The notes under the pieces: generated by a model
What the model was told of the DNA's origin: nothing
The model's input: only the letters and a program-made list of their open reading frames with translations
The model's database searches: none
Shown: in pieces, positions 34,255-43,879 of the stretch
Numbering within the stretch: the first letter of the stretch is position 1
Layout of the letters: every line of letters begins with the position of its first letter
From: Diploptera punctata
Taxonomy: Eukaryota; Arthropoda; Insecta; Blattodea; Blaberidae
Assembly: GCA_030220185.1 (NCBI GenBank)
Contig: JASPKZ010010233.1
Span: forward strand, 1 to 64,000
Reading direction: 5' to 3'
Length of the DNA: 64,000 nucleotides
Translations under genes and position numbers: made by a program

Positions 34255-34492
34255 CATGCTATGCTTTGCAGCTTTACTAGCTAGGTAATTATAGGTGTAG
34301 TAGCTTCCCGTTGCTTTCTACACCGGTGAAGGATGATGATGATGATGATGGCCGGATGAATTTCGGAGACCTAAGCTTCCTGACATTTGTCTTACAGGTG
34401 AGGAAAAACCCAGGAGCCTGTCCCGACCGGGAATCGGACACGGGCCCGCTGCCTGACAAGGCAGCACGCTACCTCGAGATCACAGTGGTGGT

Positions 34493-34497
<5 letters not shown>
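34255..34497 (-). mobile_element. S1 SINE, short-core variant
   Basis: S1 head (ccaccactgtgatctcgagg, then cgggcccgtgtccgattccc) joined through gggacaggctcctgggtttt directly to cctcacctgtaagaca. About 25 bases of core are replaced. The copies at 36164-36453 and 47053 share gcctgttcc/ggctcctg at the same place, so it is a subfamily. It is flanked by TTAC and TA microsatellites (34217-34252; 34498-34544). Confidence 0.85.

Positions 34498-34544
<47 letters not shown>
34498..34544 (+). repeat. Microsatellite (TA)n
   Basis: About 23 units; a second run is at 34805-34846. They bracket an L-alpha fragment. Confidence 0.95.
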
Positions 34545-34549
<5 letters not shown>

Positions 34550-34799
34550 CACTGGCACTATCAAACCCGTAGATTTATGGCCGCGCGGGCATAAGTTTTC
34601 CACACATCCATATCCTGATCTAATGTTTTCCAAACATCATCTGTTTAATCCACTTCCCTCAAATCTTGGTTAATGCTATTCTCCCACCTCATTCTTAGTC
34701 TACCAACTGAGTGTTTTCTTTCTGGATTTCCTACAAGAAGCTTCCATGCCTCTCTTTCATTTCCTATTCGTGCCACATGTCCTGCCCATCGCAATCTAC

Positions 34800-34804
<5 letters not shown>
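34545..34804 (-). mobile_element. L-alpha LINE 3' fragment
   Basis: Reads on the minus strand from tctcgtagattgcgatgggc to the 3' end ttgatagtgccagtgagttt. Both ends are in TA microsatellites. Confidence 0.85.
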
Positions 34805-34846
<42 letters not shown>

Positions 34847-34847
<1 letters not shown>

Positions 34848-34960
34848 TATATGAAAAGAAAAATAAACGTCTGAACAGGGGTTTGAACACACAGGACCCT
34901 AAATAGATACTTTAGTGCTCTACCACTTACCCTATCCAGGCTCGTGGCATAAACATTTAT
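34847..34960 (-). mobile_element. S5-like tRNA-derived fragment
   Basis: On the minus strand: gggtaagtggtagagcacta (A box), tgtgtgttcaaacccctg (B box), then gtttatttttcttttcat. The same order and tail occur at 20048 and 63244. The closest look is tRNA-Lys. Confidence 0.55.
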
Positions 34961-35800
34961 TTTTCCTTTATATTTAGACTTTGCTTTATCTAGTACTCGA
35001 CTCTCTTATAATAGTATGAACTAAGATCTTTCCTATTTTGGGGTTTTCAGGAATAATAAATTACTCCAATATGATGTCTTTAGGAAAGTTCATCGATCTT
35101 TTGCATTCAAATTGGTTTTCACTAAAGTATTCGTTTACGATATTGGTGCAGTACCAACATTTCTGTGTTACAAGTGGACAAATAACAATATTTCCTAAAG
35201 GTATTAATCTCTTCCTATTCCCTTGGCTGCTTGTAGGCCCCTATCTGCTCTGCGCGGTCCGTTGACTCTAGCAACTCAAAAGTAAGTGGTTGATAAAACC
35301 CGTTCAATTTATTTGTTTCTTTACCTTAGTTTAATCATTCTGTTTATAAGAACTTTCATATGCCCTACACCACCTGGATATAATATTAATTTAAGGGGAT
35401 ATATTTAATGCTGAAAAGTATCTTCATTAGAAATGTTTCGAATGGGTCGAGAATTTTCACGACCTATCATCGTCCCATGAAGACACCAGTGTGTTGGGAC
35501 TCACAGGTTGAGAAACGCTGCCTTATTTGATAATCTGCATCTGTTTTGTTCTGCACGGTGCCCACTGAATATTCCATCGAGGTATTTCAAATGGTTTCGT
35601 GTCTGATTTCATATTCATGTAGTAAGCTATATGGGAACGGATAAATAGTTATTTGTGAATTGGCTGTTTTGTTTCGAGAAGCATGTACATTTTGAATAAT
35701 GAACATAGTGACATTAGAATATTAAAATAATGTATCTCTTAAGCTTAAAAGTATTTGTGCATCGCTCAATCCAATAGAATAATGTTTTCCTAATCTGCCC
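34961..35800. other. No feature recognised
   Basis: No gene or repeat that I can name. Positions 35460-35525 (cgtcccatgaagacaccagt, cacaggttgagaaacgctgc) resemble the end of a hAT-type element, but no partner end is seen. Confidence 0.35.
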
Positions 35801-35814
35801 GTGCGTTTTTTTAC

Positions 35815-36150
35815 AAAGGAAAATAAATATCTGGCAGTAAGAATTTCAAGAAGAGAAAATATTAGAAAGTCAGTTATAAAGGAGAAAATGAAGATTGAAG
35901 ACACTATTTTAAATTATATTGAAACTCAGCAATTAAGATGGTACGGACATATGGAAATGGAAGAGAATGTGTTTTGGAATAGAAACCTGAGGGAAGACGA
36001 GGCATAGGAAGACCTAAAATTTCCTGGAGTCAGGGAATATATTTATACATGAAGGAGAAACATCTACAACCAGGAGATTGGATGGATCGACAGAATTGGC
36101 TATTAGGAATCGGACGATGTCAGAGACATTATTAATCAACCGATGATCTA
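35815..36150 (+). mobile_element. L-beta LINE C-terminal fragment
   Basis: Frame ENIRKSVIKEKMKIEDTILN, then QQLRWYGHM, then frameshifts. It matches 53900-54222 and ends at aatcaaccgatgatctatct. An S1 SINE follows immediately. Confidence 0.85.
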
Positions 36151-36163
36151 TCTAAATAAATAT

Positions 36164-36453
36164 CCATCCATGGTAATTCTGCCCGAGGGCAGTCTTTCGC
36201 TGCAATCATAGCATTTTCTTGCTATGTTTTGCACCTTTACCAGGGAATTATGAGTGTGGCAGCTTCCCGTTGCTTTCCACACCGGTGAAGGATGATCGTG
36301 ATAATGATAAGGATGATGATGATGGGGACATTTGTCTTTCAGATAAGGAAAAACTTCGAAAAATCTCACCCAGGAGCCTGTTCCGACCAGGAATCGAACC
36401 CGGGCCCGCTGCGTGTCAAGGCAGCACGCTATCTCGAGACCACAGCGATGGAC
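36164..36453 (-). mobile_element. S1 SINE, short-core variant, 12-bp target duplication
   Basis: The flanks ctaaataaatat (36152-36163 and 36454-36465) are identical. The head has B box gggttcgattcc, the short core is ggaacaggctcctgggtgag, and the 3' end is ccatggatgga. It landed at the 3' edge of the L-beta fragment. Confidence 0.92.
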
Positions 36454-36465
36454 CTAAATAAATAT

Positions 36466-37300
36466 TTCGGGTGATATATCACTCAGTAATGGTTCTCTGT
36501 TCTGTTTCTCCTAATAATGTTGATTTCATACATTTAAATTTTATTTAGTATAAATATAGTTATATTTTCATGTTACGTATTTTTTCTGCCTATAATTTTT
36601 ATTTCACTGTTTGACTGGAAGAGATCTTATTGCCTTAATCTGCCAATTATACTTATTTAACGACGCTCTTTGTCAGCTAAGGCCATTAGCTTCGAAATTC
36701 AAATGTGACCGAGAAATGGCAGATAATTTTTTTTTTTTCAGATGCTTCTTTTTCTTTTTTTTTCAAGCTTGAGATTCTTTTACATGCAGTAAAACTACGA
36801 CACGGGACTTATGGTTTTATATAGCTCCCTCCAGACTGCTTGCTTGTGGCTGACGGTGACTTGGCAACGTCTAGTGTGCTCTCTGTAGCCTACGAGGCTT
36901 TTACTTGGCAGCCAAATACCTTTGTGGCTATCAAGATTGGGTTGTGGATCTTTAACCTTAGCCATGTGGCGGCAAAATGTGTTCGCCGAACGTGTCAATA
37001 GTTGAAAGTAAATTGTTAACGTTATCACACTAAAATAGGACGTCAGAAACTGCACTGTTGGCAAGCAGAGAGTCCGAAAGCCAAACAGTGCAGAATAAGC
37101 CTCACTAAGATAGGGGAGTGAATCTCGCACAATATTTACTTGGCAGTCCATCAACGGAAAATCCCTTCCGAGAAAACCCATACTCAGAATTCTTATGCCC
37201 TTAAAAACCCATCGACTCCGGCCAGATTTGATCCTGCGACTCTCGAAACTAGGGGCGAAACTAGTTCACTGGGATCGACTAAAACTCTGTGCCTGTTTAA
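36466..37300. other. No gene seen; tRNA-like trace near 37200
   Basis: On the minus strand at 37195-37260, cgagagtcgcaggatcaaat followed by ctggccggagtcgatgggtt looks like a decayed SINE head (compare S4). The 128-codon frame at 36795-37181 has no domain or homologue that I know. Confidence 0.35.
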
Positions 37301-37302
37301 AT

Positions 37303-37303
37303 A

Positions 37304-37353
<50 letters not shown>
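37303..37353 (+). repeat. Microsatellite (ATT)n
   Basis: 17 units, directly ahead of the L-alpha chimera. Confidence 0.95.
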
Positions 37354-37354
<1 letters not shown>

Positions 37355-37357
37355 GGG

Positions 37358-38150
37358 GGTGCAGAAAGACCTGCATTTAGAACGGGTTTTTTAGTCAGAA
37401 GGAGGATCCTATCCGCTATCCGAGATATTAAGTGTGTTAGTGATAGGATATCATACATAATTCTAAAGGGTAATAATGGAAATGGACAGCTAATGACAAA
37501 TGAGGGAAATTTTGAGGAAGTGGCTGAATTCAAATACCTAGGAACAATAATCACAAATAGGAATGAGATGCACAAAGAAATTAAACATAGGCTCAATTCT
37601 GGAAATGCGTGCTATTATGCATTGCAGAGATTCTTGATATCTCAACTCCTTTCAAAAAACGTTAAATTGAAAATACATAAAACTATTATTCTACCAGTTA
37701 CATTATATGGATGCGAAACATGGACTCTTACTTTAAGGGAGGAAAGGAGATTACCAGTATTTGAGAATAAAGTACTTAGGAAAATTTTTGGACCAAAGAG
37801 AGTTGAACAGACAGGTGAATGGAGAAGACTACCTAACAATGAACTACATGGTCTTTATAGGAAGCCAGATATAATAAGAACAGTTAAGTCTCGTAGACTG
37901 CGATGGGCAGGACATGTTGCACGTATGGGGAATGAAAGACACGCAAGGAAGCTTCTTGTAGGAAAGTCAGAGGGAAAACGCCCAGTTGGTAGACCAAGAA
38001 TGAGGTGGGAGAATAACATTAACTATGATTTGAAGGAAGTAGATTATACAGGGAATGATTGGAAAGCATTAGCTCAGGATAGGGATGTATGGAGAGCTTA
38101 TGTCCGCGCGGCCATGAACCTATGGGTTCGATAGTGCCAGTGAGTGAGTA
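37358..38150 (+). mobile_element. L-alpha LINE with in-frame fusion of endonuclease start to reverse transcriptase tail
   Basis: One frame stays open from the ATT tract to the stop at 38132-38134. Residues from 37358 read TGFLVRRRILSAIRDIKCVS then DRISYIILKG, the early part of the APE-like endonuclease of this LINE. It passes directly into NGNGQLMTNEGNFEEVAEFK, which lies after the YADD box. The rest of the endonuclease and the reverse transcriptase core are missing, yet frame is kept. The C-terminus (LRWAGHVARM, GKRPVGRPRMRWEN, DVWRAY) and the 3' end gttcgatagtgccagtgagt are intact. The first ATG is at 37493. It cannot be an active enzyme. Confidence 0.85.
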
Positions 38151-38152
38151 AG

Positions 38153-38164
38153 TATTATTATTAT

Positions 38165-38207
<43 letters not shown>

Positions 38208-38256
38208 TATTATTATTATTATTATTATATATTATTATATTATTATTATTATTATA
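38153..38256 (+). repeat. Microsatellite (ATT)n, interrupted
   Basis: ATT units with several single-base losses, following the L-alpha 3' end and preceding another LINE. Confidence 0.9.
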
Positions 38257-38257
38257 A

Positions 38258-38610
38258 CCATAGCGAGACCAATGCTTACATATGGAAGCGAAGCTTGGAC
38301 TACATGCAAAGAATAACAGGTAGAGAGATGAAGTTCATGGGAAGAACAGTTGGATACACAAAGTTAGACAAAAAGTAAAATGTAGATATCCTTGAAGAAC
38401 TTCAAATCACTTCGATTATGGACCATATAACTACATAGGCCTATAGAAATAATTGTCTACAACACATTCAGCGTATGTATCGATCTCGCATCCCTCGTCA
38501 GATTTTGAATTATCGTCCCCGAGGAAGGAGATATTTGGGAAGACCACTCAAAAGATGGCAAGAGACCATAACGGGCCACCAGGCCTAATACATGGAAGAA
38601 AGATGATGAT
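38258..38610 (+). mobile_element. L-epsilon LINE C-terminal fragment
   Basis: Frameshifted translation RPMLTYGSEAWTT, then RMKFMGRTVGYTKLDKK, then CLQHIQRMYRSRIPRQILNY, then RYLGRPLKRWQETITGHQA. It ends in a GAT/ATT tail (38600-38640). A shorter copy of its last 30 codons is at 52326-52413. Confidence 0.8.
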
Positions 38611-38949
38611 TATTATTATTATTATTATTATTATTATCATTATCGTCATCAATTTGAGGTTTTGTGAAATTGTCAAATGGTATACCACATTTTTAAAGCA
38701 TAACACAACATTTACAAAACTTATAGATTTAGAAACATAGCGAAATGGGTGGTTTTTGAAAGAACATTAGTAACCTGGTGAATAAATTAAAATATTTTCA
38801 GATATAGTACCTAAGATCTAGGACTATTTTCACAGGAAATCGCCACTGAATTGTTGGTACTTTTGGATAATTAATAATTTTCAACAGTTTGCGACGACTG
38901 CGATAGACAAAAGTGACACTGGTATCAGATTAAAATTTTAAGAAATAAA

Positions 38950-39520
38950 AACATTACCTGAGATCTCACTTGTCATCAACAATCAGCGTGTAGTAATGTA
39001 GGAGGCCTTTTGAAAACTTAAGTTTCATCTTCTGCTTTCAGTTTGGTACTGACTGTTGCTGGTAATGATTTTGTACAGACGGTTCACATTACTCATTTAA
39101 CAGGTGTTTGTTTGTAGTTTCCTTTATAATTTCTAACTCTTCGAGAACATTGATTTTCGATGTCTCGTTTTCTCTATGCAAGATCGATAATACATTGTCT
39201 ATTGTGCTAAATTGATGTCCTGCTTCTACTATGTGTTTTGAAAAACTTGATTTACCCTCATTTTTCAAGAAATCTCTAAAATGTTAATTAAGTCTTGTAG
39301 TGAAGTTTCTAGTTGTTCTTCCAATTTAAATTTGTCACAGCTATTGTATTTCAATTTATAAACTCCTTAATTTTTATACATGTTTGTTTCTTCTATTTTA
39401 TTTGAAATTACATTATTTAGTTTGTTATTTGTTCTGTAGGCAATTTTTATATTTTTATCGTGTTTTTTTAAGATTTTACTAGCTTTTGTGTTTCTATATC
39501 AGTAGTCTATATGTTAATAA
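38950..39520 (-). mobile_element. Penelope-like element, GIY-YIG endonuclease end
   Basis: Minus-strand translation gives VYKLKYNSCDKF, FKLEEQLETSLQ-type text in a shifted frame (ancestrally an IGRTTRN-like segment), then FLKNEG, KSSFSKHIV-like, HQFSTIDNVLSILHREN and INVLEELEIIKET. This is the order found in the Penelope GIY-YIG domain and its tail. The terminus is at about 38950 (gacaagtgagatctcaggta). Frameshifts are present. It is the 3' part of the element continued at 40340 and 41800. Confidence 0.75.
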
Positions 39521-39643
39521 TACCCACTTATTACATTTATCAAATTTCCAGTCAATTGTGTTATATTTGTTAGTTCTTTTTTTTTCTTTTGTTTTATTAT
39601 TGATTTATTAAATATTTCTTCATTATAAATAAAAAATCTCAAG

Positions 39644-39900
39644 CGCGACAGGCCTACAAGGCTCTTGGCCTGCCAGTCGGCTGTTGGCCTCACATCCACG
39701 TGTTAATCACACGGATAGATGATCATCTAGCCAGTGTAGGGGTGACTTGTGATCAGCATGTCGGGTCCCCCAGCCGTTATAGGGTCTTCTCAACCTGGAG
39801 TCGCTACTTATTATAGCTATCCAAATGCCTCACGATGCTAGGGGGGGGAGGCGGTCCCAATACTGGCCGAAATTCTATGAGAAAAATGTCTTCATTATAC
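39644..39900 (-). mobile_element. S2 SINE inserted in the Penelope element
   Basis: S2 body and tail on the minus strand (gcgactccaggttgagaaga; ataacggctgggggacccga; gtcacccctacactggcta). The tRNA head is lost past gacatttttctcat. It separates the endonuclease end from the rest of the Penelope copy. Confidence 0.8.
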
Positions 39901-39990
39901 CCATTTTTATAAGCCGGAAGTTTTATATAATTTAATTCATTATTATAATTTTCTTGGGTAAGTGGTAATTTCATCATTATGTTGATTTAG

Positions 39991-40264
39991 CTGATAAAGA
40001 GTGCTAACTTATTGTCGTGGAGGCTGTCTGGATGTTTTATAACGATTGTATTGCTTGTAAGTCTCCTATCTTTACTGATGTACTGATAAGAGTGCTAACT
40101 TATTGTCGTGGTGGCTGTCTGAATGTTTTATAACGATTGTATTGCTTGTAAGTCTCCTATCTATACTGATGTACTGATAAGAGTGCTAACTTATTGTCGT
40201 GGAGGCTGTCTGGATGTTTTATAACGATTGTATTGCTTGTAACTCTCCTATCTATACTGATGTA
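39991..40264 (+). repeat. Tandem repeat, 91-bp unit, three copies
   Basis: Units start ctgataa(a)gagtgctaac at 39991, 40083 and 40174 and differ at only a few sites. They lie inside the Penelope element between its reverse transcriptase and endonuclease. As 91 is not a multiple of 3, they would shift its frame. Confidence 0.95.
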
Positions 40265-40339
40265 CAAATTATTATTTAAATTCCTGTTAAGGTAAGATCT
40301 GGGTAATTTATTGAATTATTATTTTCCGTTTCCGATGGT

Positions 40340-40760
40340 AATTTTATTTTCCGTGCATCCTATTTAGTTCTATTAAAATATATTTCTCTATTGAATTTTC
40401 ATTATCATAAATCATTAGAGCATTTTCAACATATCTTGTTATTAATGTTATGTTAAACTTTTCCTTCAATTCTTCAAAATGTTTTTCTTCCAAATTTTGT
40501 AAGAAAAATTCAGACCAAAATCCCAGAAGTAGGACTACCGTCATTTTGTGTAAAGTATTCGTTATTGAATTTGAAGTAATTTTGTTTTAGCGATATATTG
40601 ATCATTTTACTGCTCAATATAGGGTTTATCTAAATTTTCTTCTTCTAAACATTGTTTTATTATTTTTTATAGTTTTTTTTTCAATTGTGATGTTGGTGTA
40701 AAGATCTGTGGTATCGAACGATGCCGTTTTTGTATTGACGTTGATGTATATCTTTTTAAT
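40340..40760 (-). mobile_element. Penelope-like element, reverse transcriptase core
   Basis: Minus-strand frames show motif A as TASFDTTDLYTNITIEKK, the block before motif C as LLLGFWSEFFLQNLEEKHFE, and motif C as RYVENALMIYD. In active Penelope enzymes motif C is RYVDD, so the catalytic aspartates are lost here. Several stops separate the blocks. Confidence 0.8.
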
Positions 40761-40784
40761 TAAGTTTCCTTGATCATATGAATT

Positions 40785-41795
40785 TAGACGCAGCTGTCAC
40801 AGAATGGCAAACACAGCTAAGTAAACATTTTAAACGAGGAACTACCATTGTAGACACAATTAATTATGTTTGCAGACGATCAGGTCATATGTGCAGAATC
40901 AGAAAATCAATTACAAAAAGCCACACTACTGCGAGACTTCATTCACGCAGAAGGTAAATCAAGCTATGCAAAACACGTTATCCATGAAGGACATCGCATG
41001 TTAAATATTGAAAACACCCTAACAGTAATGCACAGAGAAAATAATCCAGCGAAGATAAACGTACTCGAAGAGATGGAAATCATGAAAGCAGCTCACAACG
41101 ACAGCCTGATAAACGAAAACGAACCCAATACATGCAACCCCCTCTACCAGATCTTCAGTGAAACACCAGTTTTGAATCCTGCCGATGATGGGACAAGTCC
41201 CGAAAGCGCTACAGTTAAATGATAATTAAGTTGAGGAGACGGACCTTTCAGGTGAATATTCTATAATTTTATATTAATTTTGCTCAAGAAAACCATGGAG
41301 AAATATAATCTCAAGATTTCAACGAAGTAAACAAACATAATGACCTTTTGGGGAAAATATGCAGTTTGATCGAAAATAGTTTTGAACGATGAAATTATCG
41401 AACAAGTACAGAGTTTTAAATATTTCTGATGTCACATATCTTACAATTGGGAAAATGGTATACATGAAAAAAATGATAAATTTCAAAGTATGTGTGGGAC
41501 TATTAAAATAACCCTACAAACAAGAACAACAAAAGAAACAGTGCTAAAGTTTTATAAGGTAACGGCAGTTCCCATTGTGACATATGGATCAGAGAATTAG
41601 GCCATGGATAGATCAGACAGAAGATTACTAGAAACATCAGAGACGAAGTTCCTCAGATACGTTAAAGGATATAATCTAAGAGATCAAGTTCCTAGTGAAA
41701 TAATTAGGCAAGAACTCAACATTTTTAATCTAAATGAAAAAATACAAAATTATAAACAGCGGAACAGGCCGACGGCCTACCATGAAGATGGTGAG
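40785..41795 (+). mobile_element. L-delta LINE, split by a Penelope piece
   Basis: First part (40785-40929): EWQTQLSKHFKRGTTIVDT, a one-base shift, then MFADDQVICAESENQLQKAT, the FADD catalytic box. Second part (41280-41795): LKKTMEKYNLKIST, IEQVQSFKYF, TAVPIVTYGSEN, KFLRYVKGYNLRDQVPS, RQELNIFNLNEKIQNY. This is the normal order after the box, so the two halves are one LINE. The whole lies inside the minus-strand Penelope element. It has internal stops. Confidence 0.8.
40930..41280 (+). mobile_element. Penelope-like 3' piece inside L-delta
   Basis: Residues KSSYAKHVIHEGHRMLNIEN, MHRENNPAKINVLEEMEIMK and NENEPNTCNPLYQIF are the end of the GIY-YIG domain and its tail. At 41178-41214 a gatga, gggac/gtccc stem and gaaa motif resembles a minimal hammerhead core with C in place of the key U. 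The terminus is ttaagttgaggagacggacc to about 41280. Together with the LINE box upstream it makes one 118-codon open frame. Confidence 0.78.
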
Positions 41796-41799
41796 ATCA

Positions 41800-42215
41800 T
41801 ATTAATTTCTGATTGTGTATTTATTTTTAGTGTTTTTTTTTCTTTAAGTCTTTTAGCAATTAGTTTGGATACTTTATAATTCGGAGAATTCATACAATTG
41901 ATAACAGGTTTCGTTTGTGGATCTTGTGCAAAGGTTTTCATTGTAGGTGCACTAGGGTTATTATTGGTCCATTTATAGTTTGTTAGTTTATTTTTCGTTA
42001 CAGGGTTGTTTGTTGTATTAGTTTTATCTTCGCCTTGAATTATTTTGTTACTGTTTTTTAAAAGTTTCTTTATTTCTGGTTGGTATTTGTTTGTTGGATC
42101 TTTGTTTATTTTCTAAATTTTGTTTCATTCTATAAATTGTTTAGCTTCGTTTATGTAATCTTCTTAGCATTTTAAATCTTGGTATCAGATTGTCATCTTC
42201 ATATTCTTCAAGGTG
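41800..42215 (-). mobile_element. Penelope-like element, N-terminal side of reverse transcriptase
   Basis: Minus-strand frame: KYQPEIKKLLKNSNKI, NNNPSAPTMKTFAQDPQTKP, VINCMNSPNYKVSKLIAKRL. It matches the conserved AP-K---LPKIHK-P-RPIVN-(I/M)NSP-YK-SK block of Penelope enzymes. It continues, across the L-delta insertion, into motif A at 40743. The 5' end is missing. Confidence 0.75.
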
Positions 42216-42224
42216 GCATGTAAT

Positions 42225-42695
42225 ATGAAATACATAAAATTGTTATTCGCCCAGTTATATTATATGGATGCGAAACATGGACTTTTATTTTGAGGGAGGG
42301 TATTTGAGAATAAAATTCTTAGGACAATTTTTGGACCAAAGAGAGACGAACAGACAGGCGAATGGAGAAGACTACATAACAGTCAGCTACATGATCTTCA
42401 TATGATAACAGATATAATAAGAACAGGAAGCCTAAATCTCATAAAGTGCGATGGGCAGTTCATGTGGCACGAATGGGGAATGAAAGAGGGCATGAAAGTT
42501 TCTTGTAGAAAAAACAGAGGGAAACGTCCAGTTGGTACCCCAAGAATTATTGGAAGAAAACATTAACCATGATTTGAAGTAAGTAGATTATACAGGGAAT
42601 GATTGGGAAACATTACCTCAGGATAGGGATTCATGGAGAGCTTATGTCCACGTGGTCATGAACCTACGGGTTCGATAGTGCTAATGAGTTAGTTC
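42225..42695 (+). mobile_element. L-alpha LINE 3' fragment
   Basis: Decayed coding region from MKYIKLLFAQLYYMDAKHGL-type text to the end aacctacgggttcgatagtg. Deletions are present in the LREERRLRVFENK segment. Confidence 0.85.
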
Positions 42696-42774
42696 ATAAT
42701 ATAAAAATTGCAATTTGCATATATATTCTAGTGTGACTGGCTGTTAATGACACAAGTGGTTAGAAACTCGTCCT

Positions 42775-43050
42775 TCACCTGTGCCCCCGGTGTTGACATA
42801 TCGAAATTCCGTACAGGGTTAGTGGTTGATGAATTTGAGCAAGGACAGGTTTTCTCAGGAATTATTCAGTTTCCTGCCAAAAACGTAATTACACCGAATT
42901 TCCATACTCATCTCATCTATTTTGTTCATTTTATTTGCATCTGCAATGGTGCCGACAAGTCTTGTCACCAGCAGGCTTGTATATTACAGACCTACAATAA
43001 TAATACGGGCTTCATATCATCTCATCCCTCAATATGGCAACATTGCAGAC
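42775..43050 (+). repeat. R3 interspersed repeat
   Basis: gttagtggttgatgaatttg, gacaggttttctcaggaatt and cttcatatcatctcatccct align with 27029-27265. It has a tRNA-like look at its start (tgtgcccccggtgttgac), but no clear boxes. Confidence 0.55.
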
Positions 43051-43107
43051 GTGAAGTAAGAAAGGTTATATTAGCATTTTTTAAACTACATGACATGAAA
43101 AGTCTAG

Positions 43108-43424
43108 AAGGCCCTTAGCGTTAGCCGACTGCTGACCTCACATCTACATGTCTTAATCATAGAGGCAGACGATCATTCTGCCAGAGTAGGGGTGACATGT
43201 GGTCAACATCTTGGGTCCCCAGCCGTTATATATATTTTTTTTTTTCAAACTGGAGCCACTACTTATTGTAAATACCCAGATTCCTCACGATTCGGGGTGG
43301 GTAGCCATCCCATACTGACCGAAATTCCATGATATTTTTTCTTATCCAATGGAGACTCGAACCAGCCCAAGTCCCGTAGTTCTGCGCCTGGATCTTGTCT
43401 TAATCACTCGGCTACGGCCCGGGA
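43108..43424 (-). mobile_element. S2 SINE, full length
   Basis: Head on the minus strand: ggccgtagccgagtgattaa and B box ggttcgagtctcc. The body has tatggagtc- to agtagtggctccagtttgaa with an internal T-rich insertion (43231-43245), and the tail is gtgaggtcagcagtcggcta. Confidence 0.85.
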
Positions 43425-43756
43425 CATATTATCTACTGTGGCTAAAATAATTTTTTCAAAGGCTTGTCAAACAATAATAAATAAGTAATTAAATACATGT
43501 AATAAAGCCTATTTGTTTAATTTATATTGTAGCATATTTCTGAAATACTCACAGAAATAATAAGAGACCCATAATCGCATTTTTGCATAAAAATAATTGT
43601 GAAATTGTGGAGAGGATCTGAATTTTTTAAAGGGTCGTTAGTTATTTTCTATAGGATTTTTTTTAAATTCCCAAAAGTCATGAGATAATCAGAATTAAAA
43701 TCTTAGATTCAGCAGAAATCCAAATTAAATATACAATTAATACATTTTACAGTTAT

Positions 43757-43873
43757 ATTCAACGAAAAAAAAAACGATAGGATCCAATTTTATTTTTTCG
43801 TTGAATACTTACTTACTTACTCACTGGCACTATCGAATCTACGGGTTCGAAAAAAATTGGATCCTATCGTTTT
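43757..43873. other. Foldback with an L-alpha 3' tail in its middle
   Basis: The 20 bases at 43771-43790 (aaaacgataggatccaattt) are exactly reversed at 43854-43873. The 14 bases attcaacgaaaaaa at 43757-43770 are reversed at 43793-43806. Between them, 43807-43850 is the L-alpha 3' end on the minus strand (cgaacccgtagattcg-type text with the TTAC tail). The inverted copy of the target is cut in two and placed on either side of the LINE tail. Confidence 0.85.
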
Positions 43874-43879
43874 CAAGCA

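Noticed and set aside
35460..35525. Second hAT element
   Set aside because: One end-like sequence is visible, with no partner end or target duplication.
36795..37181. A 128-codon frame as a gene
   Set aside because: No recognisable motif, no splice or promoter context, and a nearby SINE-like trace. Kept only as unannotated sequence.
42747..43118. A 123-codon frame as a gene
   Set aside because: It spans the R3 repeat and enters the S2 SINE; its counterpart at 27038 has different residues.
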